Assembly: GCA_045106195.1 (NCBI GenBank) | Contig: JBGCEH010000009.1 | Coordinates: 520,007 to 584,006, forward strand | Reading direction: 5' to 3' | DNA length: 64,000 nucleotides | Source: Granulosicoccus sp045106195 | GTDB taxonomy: Bacteria; Pseudomonadota; Gammaproteobacteria; Granulosicoccales; Granulosicoccaceae | In this document: positions 26,797-36,062 of the stretch, one piece after another | How the letters are laid out: every line of letters begins with the position of its first letter | Numbering within the stretch: the first letter of the stretch is position 1 | Position numbers and translations under genes: made by a program | The notes under the pieces: generated by a model | What the model was told of the DNA's origin: nothing | The model's input: the letters and a program-made list of their open reading frames with translations, nothing else | Databases searched by the model: none

Positions 26797-27960
26797 CTAA
26801 CTACCTTTGGCGCGTAACAACGATCTGGAAATTATGTGCCTCTGTATCTCCGAGGTGCCTTCCCATATCCGCTCTATGCGCGCATCACGCCAGATACGTT
26901 CAAGCGGCAGATCAGCCATTAGCCCCATACCGCCGTGTATCTGAATAGCTTCATCCGCGACCATGGCCAGCATCTCGGTAGCCTTGAGTTTGGCCATCGC
27001 CATATCCGCATCACTGGCAGTGCCTTCATCGTAGCGCCATCCGGCATCCATGATCATCAGCTCTGCCGCCTTCATCTCCATGGCCATATCGGCCAACTTG
27101 AAGGACACCCCCTGAAACCTGCCGATGGTTTGACCAAACTGTTCACGCTGTGCAGCATAGTCCACCGAAAGTTCAAACGCTCGCGAAGCACGCCCAAGAC
27201 AGGTTGCTCCCACTTGCAATCGAGTGGCCCCGAGCCAGGCATTTGCCACATCAAAGCCTCTATGAACCTCACCCAATACTTGCTCGTTCGGCAACCGACA
27301 GTTATCAAACTGCAGTATGGAGTTCGTATATCCACGATGCGACACATTCCGATATCCATCCAGTACCGAATAACCGGGTGTCCCCTTATCCACAAAAAAG
27401 GCGGTAATCAGTTTCTTCGGCCCTCTGGGTGTATCTTCCTCTCCCGTGGCCATAAAGCAGATAGCAAAATCTGCTATATCTGCATGCGAGATAAAGTGTT
27501 TGGTACCGTTCAATAACCAGTCATCACCATCGCGTCTGGCTGTCGCTTTCATACCGCGCAAATCAGATCCGGCCCCGGGCTCAGTCATTGCCAGACAATC
27601 CCACTTTTCTCCAGCAACACAGGGGGCCAGGTAGCGCGCTTTCTGATCATCGGTTCCGGCACACAGAATATTTGATGGTCTTGCAACTGCAGTCCAGTGC
27701 AAGGCATAGTTGGCCCTGCCAAGCTCCTTTTCATACAGTAACCAGGTAGGCGTATCCAGTCCCGCCCCCCCGAACTGCTCAGGAATATTGGCGGCATACA
27801 AACCCGCCTCTATAGCCTTGGCTTGAATGTCACGCACAACTTCCATATCCAGCACACCACTGCGCTCAATCTCAGCCTCGAACGGGTACAGTTCTTTTTC
27901 GACAAACGCTCGCGTTGTGTCGACGATCATCTGCTGTTCTTCAGACAAGGCGAAGGTCAT
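26797..27960 (-). CDS. caiA: Acyl-CoA dehydrogenase, CaiA-like (crotonobetainyl-CoA/gamma-butyrobetainyl-CoA)
   Basis: A flavin-dependent acyl-CoA dehydrogenase of 387 residues. Landmarks are AMTEPGAGSDLRGMKATA (FAD/substrate), KHFISHAD, and the C-terminal QIHGGMGLMADLPLERIWRD followed by RIWEGTSEIQRHI. It best fits the CaiA branch, which links gamma-butyrobetainyl-CoA and crotonobetainyl-CoA. In an aerobic degradation cluster the oxidative direction is likely. It lies 30 bases after the carnitine dehydrogenase gene. Other short-chain acyl-CoA substrates cannot be excluded by sequence alone. Confidence 0.8.
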   Translation of the reverse strand: MTFALSEEQQMIVDTTRAFVEKELYPFEAEIERSGVLDMEVVRDIQAKAIEAGLYAANIPEQFGGAGLDTPTWLLYEKELGRANYALHWTAVARPSNILCAGTDDQKARYLAPCVAGEKWDCLAMTEPGAGSDLRGMKATARRDGDDWLLNGTKHFISHADIADFAICFMATGEEDTPRGPKKLITAFFVDKGTPGYSVLDGYRNVSHRGYTNSILQFDNCRLPNEQVLGEVHRGFDVANAWLGATRLQVGATCLGRASRAFELSVDYAAQREQFGQTIGRFQGVSFKLADMAMEMKAAELMIMDAGWRYDEGTASDADMAMAKLKATEMLAMVADEAIQIHGGMGLMADLPLERIWRDARIERIWEGTSEIQRHIISRSLLRAKGS

Positions 27961-27990
27961 GGAGTAGGTTAATCGTTATCGTTGATTGCT

Positions 27991-29475
27991 TTAAAGGCGC
28001 TGCCCGACAGATCGCCCGACGCCTTCCGGTACAGGTAGCTTAGCGTGCATTTCAGCGATATGTTCCAGAGCGTGTAAAACGGAAGCGTCGGGAACACAGG
28101 CAGCACGCGTTTCCAGGGAAACATGAATAAGCATGTGTTCACCCGTTGCCAGCAACTTGCCATTGTCGTGATAGAGGTGATGAAACAAATGCATTTTTTT
28201 ACCAGCCCCGGCCAGAACCTGAGTCGTGGTGAACACCCGCTCGTTAACACGCACCTCATCCAGATGCCGGATATGCGTCTCGACCGTAAAGTAGGACAAG
28301 CCATTACCAATATACTGCGCATCACAACCGATAATTCGCATGAACGCATCCGTGGCATCGCCAAAGCACTGCAGGTAACGCGCTTCGTTCATATGGTTGT
28401 TGTAATCCGTCCAGTCCGGTGGAATGGACCTGTCGGTGGTGCGTATTGGCATTGAATGATCAACGAGCAACGCCTTGTCACCGCCACCCGCTCCTGCATC
28501 AAACAGACGTTTCTCATAGTCTGCCAACACAAGCCCCGCACCCCATTCATTCGCCTTGAGCGCTTGTTGAATAGCCACCAGATTATCATCACGAATTCGC
28601 TCCAGCTCACGAATCGTGTGATGACCACTTTGCTCATCGGATTGACTGGCGATCAGATCTACCAGTTCATCGTTGTATTCAGGTACATCCATGAGCTTTG
28701 TCCATGGCCACGTCAGGCAGGGACCGAACTGCGCCAGAAAATGCCGCATGCCCGCCTCCCCACCGGCAATCCGATAGGTTTCGAAAACACCCATTTGGGC
28801 GTAACGCAGCCCAAAACCCAATCGAACAATATCATCCAGTTCTTTAGTGGTGGTAATACCATCCTTGATTAACCACAACGATTCGCGCCAGATCGCCTCC
28901 AGCAGTCGATCAGCCACAAACGCCTCGATTTCCTTTTTCACATGCACAGGCGTCATGCCCAGAGTCTTGTAAAAAGCTTTCGCTCGCTCGACAACATGGG
29001 TAGCGGTCACGTTGCCACCCACAACCTCAACCACGGGCAGCAGATATACCGGATTGAACGGATGCGCCACAATCAACCGTTGCGGGTTCTGCATACCCGC
29101 TTGCAAGTTCGACGGCATAATGCCCGACGTCGAAGAAGCAACAACCGCATCCGCCGATGCACCCTGCTCTATCTCCGCATACACCGCCTGCTTCACATCA
29201 AGCCTTTCAGGCACACTTTCGATGATCCATTGTGCCTTATCGACAGCCGCCGCAATACTGTCGCAGAAACTCAGTTGTCCCTTAACGGGTCGCTGCGCCA
29301 TCGTCAGCTTTGCATAGGCCCGGTCAGCGTTATCCAGCACAGCCTGCATTTTCTCTGACGCATCACTCGCCGGATCAAATAACTGGACGTCAATGCCGTT
29401 TTCAATCAGCCGAGCGACCCATCCGGCCCCGATCACACCGCCACCAATACAGGCAACCCGCGTAATACTGCTCAT
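27991..29475 (-). CDS. lcdH: L-carnitine dehydrogenase fused to a betainyl-CoA thioesterase domain
   Basis: A 494-residue fusion. Residues 1-320 form a 3-hydroxyacyl-CoA-dehydrogenase-like NAD enzyme with the Rossmann motif CIGGGVIGAGW and VAHPFNPVYLLPVVEVV. This is the carnitine 3-dehydrogenase that makes 3-dehydrocarnitine. Residues about 345-494 form a hot-dog 4HBT domain with PPDWTDYNNHMNEARYLQ, matching the betainyl-CoA thioesterase described for carnitine clusters. The product of the next step (betainyl-CoA) would be hydrolysed by this second domain to glycine betaine. The start overlaps the BKACE stop by 4 bases (ATGA), so the two are translationally coupled. Confidence 0.88.
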   Translation of the reverse strand: MSSITRVACIGGGVIGAGWVARLIENGIDVQLFDPASDASEKMQAVLDNADRAYAKLTMAQRPVKGQLSFCDSIAAAVDKAQWIIESVPERLDVKQAVYAEIEQGASADAVVASSTSGIMPSNLQAGMQNPQRLIVAHPFNPVYLLPVVEVVGGNVTATHVVERAKAFYKTLGMTPVHVKKEIEAFVADRLLEAIWRESLWLIKDGITTTKELDDIVRLGFGLRYAQMGVFETYRIAGGEAGMRHFLAQFGPCLTWPWTKLMDVPEYNDELVDLIASQSDEQSGHHTIRELERIRDDNLVAIQQALKANEWGAGLVLADYEKRLFDAGAGGGDKALLVDHSMPIRTTDRSIPPDWTDYNNHMNEARYLQCFGDATDAFMRIIGCDAQYIGNGLSYFTVETHIRHLDEVRVNERVFTTTQVLAGAGKKMHLFHHLYHDNGKLLATGEHMLIHVSLETRAACVPDASVLHALEHIAEMHAKLPVPEGVGRSVGQRL

Positions 29476-30368
29476 AGCGGTGCTCGCTTGACCAGCCCCA
29501 AGCGGCTGCGTACCGAATCTGGCCCGACAACTGTCGCACCGAGCGACTCGATAATCGTAACTGCGCGCTCCACTAGCTGTGCATTGGTCGCCAGCGTGCC
29601 TTTACTCAACATCAAGTTATCCTCCAGTCCTACCCTGACATTTCCACCCGCCAGTACGGAAGCGGCAACATAAGGCATCTGATGCCGTCCCAATGCAAAC
29701 GCCGACCAGGTCCAGGCATCGGGAATATTGTTGACCATGGCCATAAAAGTATTCAGATCATCCGGAGCACCCCATGGCACGCCCATACAACATTGCACCA
29801 GTGCATCCTCTTTCAGCACACCTTCAGTGACAAGTTGCCTGGCGAACCACAAATGCCCCGTATCAAACGCCTCAATCTCGGGTTTCACGCCCATGTCAGT
29901 CATCAGCGAGCCCATGGCACGTAACATACCTGGGGTGTTAGTCATGACGTAATCACTTTCGGCAAAATTCATGGTGCCACAATCCAGCGTACAGATCTCC
30001 GGGCGACATACCCTGACGTGCTCAACGCGTTCGGCAGCCCCCGCCATATCGGTTCCTTCTGCCAGCGGCAGCGGTTTGTCAGCGCTGCCAAAGACCATAT
30101 CGCCCCCCATACCGGCCGTAAGGTTCAATACGACATCGACATCTGCCGCCCTGATACGATCGGTGACCTCCCGATACAGCGCGACATCACGCTTTGGCTC
30201 CCCCGTATCAGAATCCCGGACATGACAATGAACAATCGCAGCACCCGCTTTCGCTGCATCAATTGCACTGGCTGCTATCTGTTCCGGGGAACGTGGTACA
30301 TGTGGACTTTTGTCCTGTGTGGCACCTGAACCTGTGATTGCACAGGTAACGAAAACCTCACGATTCAT
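29472..30368 (-). CDS. Dehydrocarnitine cleavage enzyme (BKACE/DUF849 family)
   Basis: A zinc-dependent beta-keto acid cleavage enzyme of about 298 residues. The N-terminus REVFVTCAITGSGATQDKSP and the zinc-ligand motif IVHCHVRDSDTGEPKRD are family hallmarks; so are LNLTAGMG and ASVLAGGNVRVGLEDNLML. With 3-dehydrocarnitine and acetyl-CoA it should give betainyl-CoA and acetoacetate. Substrate assignment rests on the coupled carnitine dehydrogenase-thioesterase gene. It is the first gene of the minus-strand cluster and divergent from an epimerase gene. ATG 30368 matches the usual family start; ATG 30380 would add four residues. Confidence 0.87.
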   Translation of the reverse strand: MNREVFVTCAITGSGATQDKSPHVPRSPEQIAASAIDAAKAGAAIVHCHVRDSDTGEPKRDVALYREVTDRIRAADVDVVLNLTAGMGGDMVFGSADKPLPLAEGTDMAGAAERVEHVRVCRPEICTLDCGTMNFAESDYVMTNTPGMLRAMGSLMTDMGVKPEIEAFDTGHLWFARQLVTEGVLKEDALVQCCMGVPWGAPDDLNTFMAMVNNIPDAWTWSAFALGRHQMPYVAASVLAGGNVRVGLEDNLMLSKGTLATNAQLVERAVTIIESLGATVVGPDSVRSRLGLVKRAPL

Positions 30369-30478
30369 GGTCAATGGCATAAACTGAGTTCTTGTGATCG
30401 AAAAACGTGGCCTATGGTAGCCGCTTCGTGCAGCATTGGCACCTGCGGACCCATATCACTTCCCGGAGCTAAGCCTTG

Positions 30479-31699
30479 ATGGACTCGAAGACACCTGCCA
30501 TACCAGATTTTTCATCTCCCGCGTTCCTGAACCGACATATAAAATGGATTCTGGCATTCTATGAACCGAACGTTCGTGCCAGTGATGGCGGGTTCCATCA
30601 GTGTTTTCGCGACGATGGCTCTGTGTACGACAGCGGCATGCGCCACTTGGTCAGCTCAACACGGTTCGTCTTCAACTATGCCACCGCTCACCGTCTCTAC
30701 GGCACCACACATTACCGTGACTGGGCCATTGATGGCCTGGATTTTCTCACACGAGTACATCGCCAGAACACCGGGCACTATGCCTGGGTCATGGAAAACG
30801 GCCGGGTAAGCGATAACCGGGCCATGGCTTACGGACACGCCTTTGTCATGCTCGCAGCCGCCAGCTGCGTTCAGGCTGGTATCGAACAGGCCACCCCGAT
30901 TATCGACGAACTCTGGGATTTCCTCGAAGCGCAATTCTGGGAAGAACACGCTAGCGCCTACGCCGACGAACGCGACGGCACCCTTGCAGTCCTCGACGCC
31001 TACCGCGGGCAGAATGCCAATATGCATATGTGCGAGGCACTAATCGCAGCTTTTGAAGCCACTGGCCAACAACGCTTTCTGGATCGCGCAATACGCCTCG
31101 CTGAACGATTCACCATCGATCTTGCAGCAACGAACGATGGATTGATCTGGGAACACTACGATTCACAATGGCAATGTGACATGCACTACAACATCGACAA
31201 GCCAGATGATCTGTTCAAACCCTGGGGTTTCCAGCCGGGACATCAGGTGGAATGGAGCAAGCTGCTCATGATGCTCAACAAACATGCGCCGCGCGATATC
31301 TGGGTTGCCCGGGCAATTGAACTTTACCAGCTAGCAATGAATCGCGGCTGGGACCACGAACATCAGGGGCTGGTCTATGGTTTTGCACCCAACGGCGAAT
31401 TTGCGGACACCCATAAATACTTCTGGGTACACGCGGAAGCCTTCGCCGCTGCATGGCGCCTGTACAGACAGACCGGTGAGCAACGTTACATAGACGACTA
31501 TCACAAGCTCTGGCAATACAGCTGGAACTACCTGATCGATCACCAACAAGGCGCCTGGTTCAGAATTCGCAATCGTGATGGTAGCGAATTCGACAAGCTG
31601 AAATCCCCACCCGGAAAAACCGACTACCATACGATGGGCGCTTGTTGGGATGTACTTGCGCAGCCCTACACGTCTGCTTCTAATCCACCTGCTGACTAG
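30479..31699 (+). CDS. AGE-family sugar epimerase/isomerase (mannose isomerase-like)
   Basis: A 406-residue (alpha/alpha)6-barrel protein of the N-acylglucosamine 2-epimerase family. Features are RHLVSSTRFVFNYATAHRLYG, NRAMAYGHAFVMLAAAS, NMHMCEALIAAFEATG, FQPGHQVEWSKLLMML and KYFWVHAEAFAAAWRL, where conserved His, Glu and Arg line the active site. The closest characterised relatives interconvert aldoses and ketoses (mannose/fructose, YihS) rather than N-acyl sugars. ATG 30479 follows GGAG (30465-30468). An adjacent TTG at 30476 is possible. No sugar transporter is beside it. Confidence 0.8.
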   Translation: MDSKTPAIPDFSSPAFLNRHIKWILAFYEPNVRASDGGFHQCFRDDGSVYDSGMRHLVSSTRFVFNYATAHRLYGTTHYRDWAIDGLDFLTRVHRQNTGHYAWVMENGRVSDNRAMAYGHAFVMLAAASCVQAGIEQATPIIDELWDFLEAQFWEEHASAYADERDGTLAVLDAYRGQNANMHMCEALIAAFEATGQQRFLDRAIRLAERFTIDLAATNDGLIWEHYDSQWQCDMHYNIDKPDDLFKPWGFQPGHQVEWSKLLMMLNKHAPRDIWVARAIELYQLAMNRGWDHEHQGLVYGFAPNGEFADTHKYFWVHAEAFAAAWRLYRQTGEQRYIDDYHKLWQYSWNYLIDHQQGAWFRIRNRDGSEFDKLKSPPGKTDYHTMGACWDVLAQPYTSASNPPAD

Positions 31700-31920
31700 G
31701 TGTAGCCGTATTTAAAGGCGCGTACTGCGCTATGCAAAAAGTGTTGATATCAAGTGTTTGTATTACCGTCTTTACCGCAAGCATTGAAGTCCTGCACATC
31801 AGTTACGCCGGGTAGTTTATCGACACCTTGGCTAGCACCCCTTCTGATGAGCTGCTGAAACGCTATGGACTCGAATTGACAGCGGTAGCGCTGGTCGAAA
31901 ACTACCATTTACATTGTGAG

Positions 31921-32226
31921 CTACAGCAGGCGCTCCTCAAGCACTCTGACACCCGTATCAGGGAAGCCCTTCAGAGCATTGACAAAGTTTGTGTGCGCAC
32001 TGGGCGAATCCTCTGCTTCGTATTCAATCATCGTTTGCAGTTGATCATGTCTGGACACACTAATGAAAATAACTTCGTCTCCGCACTCAAACAAATCGTA
32101 TTCGTTTTCGGCGAGGCTATCCTCATCGTGACTGCTGGTCGTCAGCAATGAGCGTATTCTCGCAGCAACATGAGGATGCTTGCTGGACACTCTGATTCTA
32201 TAATTTGTCATTACTTCCATGTTCAT
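31921..32226 (-). CDS. Small acidic hypothetical protein (about 100 aa)
   Basis: The frame starts 6 bases after the stop of the upstream oxidoreductase gene on the same strand, which suggests an operon. The product is about 101 residues, acidic, without signal peptide or membrane segment. An N-terminal RIRVSSKHPHVAARIRSLL is followed by an Asp/Glu/Ser-rich middle. I do not recognise it. Three ATG codons occur at the start (32226, 32220, 32211). A competing plus-strand frame at 31828-32151 starts with TTG and looks less like a protein. Confidence 0.45.
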   Translation of the reverse strand: MNMEVMTNYRIRVSSKHPHVAARIRSLLTTSSHDEDSLAENEYDLFECGDEVIFISVSRHDQLQTMIEYEAEDSPSAHTNFVNALKGFPDTGVRVLEERLL

Positions 32227-32232
32227 ACCACT

Positions 32233-33234
32233 CTACACTTTAACGCGCTTTCCCGACTTCCCAGCCTTGTAAACAGCATCAATAACCTTCTGGTTTAACA
32301 ATGAATTTTCCAGTGAGTACACCGAGTGTCTGCTCGACTTCTTTCCCGCTGACAAAATGGCACTGGAAAAAGCTTCAACCTGACAACGGTATTGATTGAT
32401 CCCCGTATACCGATAAACTCGGGTTTCGCTATGGCCGCGGTTGTGGACGCTGACTTCGTCACCTTCGTACAGGTTCGAGTTGAAAGGAGCACTCAGCTCT
32501 AAAAACCCTTTGTCGCCATGAAAGACCATACTTTGCCGATTACCCATTTGTGTCGATACATACATCCGCATATCAAAACCATCAAATGCTATTTGCGTAT
32601 GCGCATACCAATCAGTATTAAACTGCGAGTCGAACTCTACCGATGCCGTCAGCGACGTAGGTTCCTGCCCTGTGACAAAACGTGTCGTTACCGTCGGATA
32701 AACACCAATATCCGGCAAAGCACCACCACCCAGCTCAGGCTGATTGCGCATATTTCCCGCATCCTTGTTGAAATAGGTAAATGAGGCATCGACCATCTTC
32801 AACTCACCAATGACGCCTTTTGCAATCAGCTCCTTGACTTTCAACCACTGAGGGTGATAAGTGACCATGAACGCTTCGGACACGACAACCTGGGCCTTGT
32901 CTCGAGCCTTGATTAATTTACTGATATCCGAAGCCTTTAATGCAATAGGCTTTTCGCAAAGCACGTGTTTGCCCGCAGCAATCGCCTTGAGCGCCCATTC
33001 AACATGATGAGACGTGGGCAACGGAATGTATACAGCGTCGATGGCCTCTGAAGCCAGCAGTTCCTCGTAGGACCCAAAGGCGTGCCTCGCACCAAAGTGG
33101 TCGGCCAGTTTCCGCGCTTTTTTGCCATCCCGCGAGGCAATGCTCGTCAGCTGGGCGTTTTCAGCCTGCAAGATGGCAGGAATTAGATGCTCACGGCCTA
33201 TTTTTGCAGTGGAGAGTATGCCGAATCTGACCAT
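32233..33234 (-). CDS. Gfo/Idh/MocA-family NAD(P)-dependent oxidoreductase
   Basis: A 333-residue sugar or polyol dehydrogenase-like protein. The N-terminal Rossmann start RFGILSTAKIGREHLIPAIL is followed by VYIPLPTSHHVEWALKAIAAGKHVLCEKPIAL, with the catalytic-region EKP. A GALPDIGVYPTV segment lies in the C-terminal alpha/beta domain. The family oxidises or reduces cyclic polyols and sugars, and the substrate cannot be read here. It is divergent from the Ldh-family gene (33326) and followed by the small acidic protein. Confidence 0.85.
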   Translation of the reverse strand: MVRFGILSTAKIGREHLIPAILQAENAQLTSIASRDGKKARKLADHFGARHAFGSYEELLASEAIDAVYIPLPTSHHVEWALKAIAAGKHVLCEKPIALKASDISKLIKARDKAQVVVSEAFMVTYHPQWLKVKELIAKGVIGELKMVDASFTYFNKDAGNMRNQPELGGGALPDIGVYPTVTTRFVTGQEPTSLTASVEFDSQFNTDWYAHTQIAFDGFDMRMYVSTQMGNRQSMVFHGDKGFLELSAPFNSNLYEGDEVSVHNRGHSETRVYRYTGINQYRCQVEAFSSAILSAGKKSSRHSVYSLENSLLNQKVIDAVYKAGKSGKRVKV

Positions 33235-33325
33235 AACAAGGTTGCTCTGAAGCCCAGTAAACGAAAGCCGAAAGACAGGTTATCATCATCAGCTGCAAAA
33301 CTCATCGACAGTAGCTGGAGCACGC

Positions 33326-34411
33326 ATGCAATACACCCCTGACTCGCTGGAATGCTTTGCCAGTGCCGTGCTGGAGGTCTTCGGCTGCAACCCCGCAGAG
33401 CGTGCGATCGTAGCTGGACATCTGGTCGACGCCAATCTTACAGGCCACGACTCCCACGGAATAGGCATGCTGCCGCTTTACGGCGAGCAGGTCCTCGACG
33501 GAAATCTGGTGCCTAATCAGTCCCCAGTACTCCAGCCACCAATCGGCGCCATTGCCGCTGTGGACGCAAAACGCGGCTTCGGCCACCGCATGGCGTTGCT
33601 GGCACTCGATCACGCCATGAAAAGTGTTCCTGAGCATAAGGTCGCCATCCTCGCATTACGAAATTCCGGCCATGTCTCCAGAGTGGGGACCTACTCTGAA
33701 TATTGCGCCGCCCAAGGCTATGTATCCCTGCACTTTGTCAACGTTGTAGGCCACGCACCCATCGTTGCACCCTACGGTGCAGCACAGAGTGGATTTTCAA
33801 CCAACCCCATCAGCATGGCCATGCCCGTCAACAGAACCGCAAAACCGTTACTAGACATTGCCACCAGTACTGTCGCGTTCGGCAAAGTCAGAGTAGCCAA
33901 CAACAAGGGCGAAAGAATGCCACCGGGCTGCTTACTCGATCAACAGGGCATAGAGACGCTGGACCCAGCCCCCATGGCAGAAGAACGCGTAGGATCGCTG
34001 GCCGCCTTTGGCGCACACAAAGGCTCGGGGCTGGGCATTTTTGTAGAACTACTGGCTGGTGCGCTTGCCAGCGATCACACTGTTGCCAGCATGCCGTATT
34101 TACCACGAGGCGTTATCAACAACATGTTTTCCATCATTATCGATCCTGCTGCATTTGATGATAGCCAGAACATCGAACAGCGTACCGAAGAATTTTATGC
34201 TTATATAAAAAACCGCACGCCAGCCAGAGGCAATGACGACGTATTGATGCCAGGTGAGCCAGAGCAGAGTAACAGAGCGTCACGTGCACGCAATGGAATA
34301 TTTGTCGATGACCAGACGATTGCGCAAATCATGGAAGTACTCGAACAATTTCCAGACATGAGCTCTGAACGGTGCAAATCCATTCGCGCCATGATGCAGT
34401 GTGCAGGATGA
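33326..34411 (+). CDS. Ldh-family hydroxycarboxylate dehydrogenase (YbiC/HcxB-like)
   Basis: A 361-residue NAD(P)-dependent malate/L-sulfolactate/L-lactate dehydrogenase-family protein, a fold distinct from classical LDH/MDH. Signatures are DANLTGHDSHGIGMLPLY, VALLALRNSGHVSRVG-type sequence (here VAILALRNSGHVSRVG) with the catalytic His, FSTNPISMAMP, and FGAHKGSGLGIFVELLAGAL. The substrate is a 2-hydroxy acid of unknown identity; YbiC and HcxB are the nearest named proteins. ATG 33326 lies 91 bases from the divergent oxidoreductase start. Confidence 0.85.
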   Translation: MQYTPDSLECFASAVLEVFGCNPAERAIVAGHLVDANLTGHDSHGIGMLPLYGEQVLDGNLVPNQSPVLQPPIGAIAAVDAKRGFGHRMALLALDHAMKSVPEHKVAILALRNSGHVSRVGTYSEYCAAQGYVSLHFVNVVGHAPIVAPYGAAQSGFSTNPISMAMPVNRTAKPLLDIATSTVAFGKVRVANNKGERMPPGCLLDQQGIETLDPAPMAEERVGSLAAFGAHKGSGLGIFVELLAGALASDHTVASMPYLPRGVINNMFSIIIDPAAFDDSQNIEQRTEEFYAYIKNRTPARGNDDVLMPGEPEQSNRASRARNGIFVDDQTIAQIMEVLEQFPDMSSERCKSIRAMMQCAG

Positions 34412-34598
34412 TGTGCAGCGACTCTCCATTTGAAGAGCTTTGATACTCAGTGAAGCTATACTCAAATCATCTATTTATATATACAGTATTATCTCAACAG
34501 TGGTGTCATTCGAAAAGGTAAGGCAGCTTTTACCAACACTCGATGGGTTTCGTATTTTTGACGCTGATGGGCGAGAAATATCACCATAAGAGTATTCT

Positions 34599-35870
34599 TC
34601 AGGCAAATCGACGTGCAGCATCAATCGTCAATCCCAAGCCGACGCTGCCGAAGATATCACCACTCTTATGACTGGCGTTGGGCAGTAGTTGCTCAAACGC
34701 TGCACGCAGGCAAGGTACACTCGATGACCCCCCGGTGTAGAACACGCTGACGATCTCGTTTGCGCGCACATCCGCTTTCGCCAGGCCTTCGTTCACGCAT
34801 TCGGCAAGCTTTGCCACCGCTGAATTAATAGCGTCTTCCATATCCACACGAGACACATCACAGTTGACCAACGCTTTCGTTTGCCTGTCCAGACGGATTG
34901 ACGCATTCGGCAACGTTGATAGCTCTATTTTTGCCAACTCTACGGAACGAGCTAGCGCATGACCGAGTTGTTGATCAATCACTGTGGCTAGCGCCTCTAC
35001 ACGATCTGCCCGTTGTGCCTCCAATTGCATCTGGCGTACCTGGTTCAATGATAAAGGGTTATAGAGCAGCGGGATGCGATGCCAGGTGGCAAGATCAAAG
35101 TAGATGGAGCCCGGCAATTTACGGCTGGAACCCTTGATACCCGTGCCAAAACCCAGGTGAGGCATTACGCTGTGCAGGCTGAGGAGACGATCGAAATCAG
35201 TACCGCCAATATGCACCCCCATAGTGGCAAGAACGTCGTGTGTTCTGTCGTGGTGCAAGTGACGTTCGGGCGACAATCGCAACACGCTGAAATCAGCGGT
35301 ACCTCCACCGATATCGACGATCACCACTAGCTCTTCTGCTGTCAGTGTGCTTTCATAGTTCAGTGCCGCTGCTATTGGCTCGAACTGGAATTCGATGTTA
35401 CTGAAACCCGCGGAACCTGCAATTGCGCGCAACTGGGATTCAGCTTCGCGATCTTTCTCATCGTCATCGTCCACAAAATGAACTGGGCGTCCCAAAACGA
35501 CGCTATCGATGCAAGCATCGTCATCCGAGTCAAGCTCACGTTTAAGATATCCGAAGAAGTCGGCAATGATGTCCGTAAAGGCAACTCGCCTGTTTCTGAT
35601 CTGAGTTTTCTCTTTCATGAGTGCAGTGCCCAGAACTGACTTCAGCGAGCGCAATAAACGACCTTCAGTACCCTGCGTGTAGCTTGCTACAGCCTGCTTG
35701 CCGTACGTGATCTCTGGACTCTCGGTAGAGTAGAAAATAGCACTGGGTACGGTGCGCCCTTCACCGCGAAGATCCAGAAGCTCAGGGTAACCGTTGCGAA
35801 AGACACCAACACTTGAATTGGAGGTGCCGAAATCGATTCCTGCTATTTGGCTCAGTATTGAATTGTTCAC
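34599..35870 (-). CDS. yegD: Hsp70-family chaperone-like protein, YegD type
   Basis: An actin/Hsp70-fold ATPase of about 423 residues, lacking the long substrate-binding domain of DnaK and so matching YegD. The phosphate-binding loops are GIDFGTSNSSVGVF at the N-terminus and VVIVDIGGGTADFSVL in the middle. VFYTGGSSSVPCLRAAFEQLL forms the adenosine site. I chose GTG 35870 because the Hsp70 fold begins only seven residues later. A TTG-type extension to 35933 would read into the tandem repeat upstream. The role is unknown; YegD proteins are thought to be specialised chaperones. Confidence 0.82.
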   Translation of the reverse strand: MNNSILSQIAGIDFGTSNSSVGVFRNGYPELLDLRGEGRTVPSAIFYSTESPEITYGKQAVASYTQGTEGRLLRSLKSVLGTALMKEKTQIRNRRVAFTDIIADFFGYLKRELDSDDDACIDSVVLGRPVHFVDDDDEKDREAESQLRAIAGSAGFSNIEFQFEPIAAALNYESTLTAEELVVIVDIGGGTADFSVLRLSPERHLHHDRTHDVLATMGVHIGGTDFDRLLSLHSVMPHLGFGTGIKGSSRKLPGSIYFDLATWHRIPLLYNPLSLNQVRQMQLEAQRADRVEALATVIDQQLGHALARSVELAKIELSTLPNASIRLDRQTKALVNCDVSRVDMEDAINSAVAKLAECVNEGLAKADVRANEIVSVFYTGGSSSVPCLRAAFEQLLPNASHKSGDIFGSVGLGLTIDAARRFA

Positions 35871-35907
35871 GAAAGTCGCAATTATCGTCCTGGTTGTAAA
35901 CTCTTTG

Positions 35908-35978
35908 TTGTAATTTTCTGGTTGACGGTACACTTACGCCAGATTGTAAGTTTCTGGTTGACGGTACACTTACGCCAG
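35908..35978. repeat. 36-bp direct tandem repeat upstream of the yegD-like gene
   Basis: Two near-identical 35-base copies, 35908-35942 and 35944-35978, differ at a single base and are spaced with a 36-base period. The shared core includes GGTTGACGGTACACTTACG. They lie 38 bases before the chosen yegD start and 85 bases before the GST start. The repeat could be a duplicated protein-binding site or a recent slippage event. On the minus strand the unit could encode a 12-residue repeat, but no gene clearly reads through it. Confidence 0.85.
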
Positions 35979-36062
35979 CCGGCCAGTATACGTTGCATAT
36001 GATATGAGTTGACTCACTGTTCGACGTTACACACACTTAACTAACCATTGAATAAAACACCT

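Noticed and set aside
31828..32151. 107-codon plus-strand frame opposite the small acidic gene
   Set aside because: It starts with TTG without a ribosome site. The opposite strand has a better start and operon position.
34504..34590. Short GTG-initiated peptide of 28 codons downstream of the Ldh-family gene
   Set aside because: Protein-like composition (LLPTLDGFRIFDADGREI) but no ribosome site, and too short to judge.
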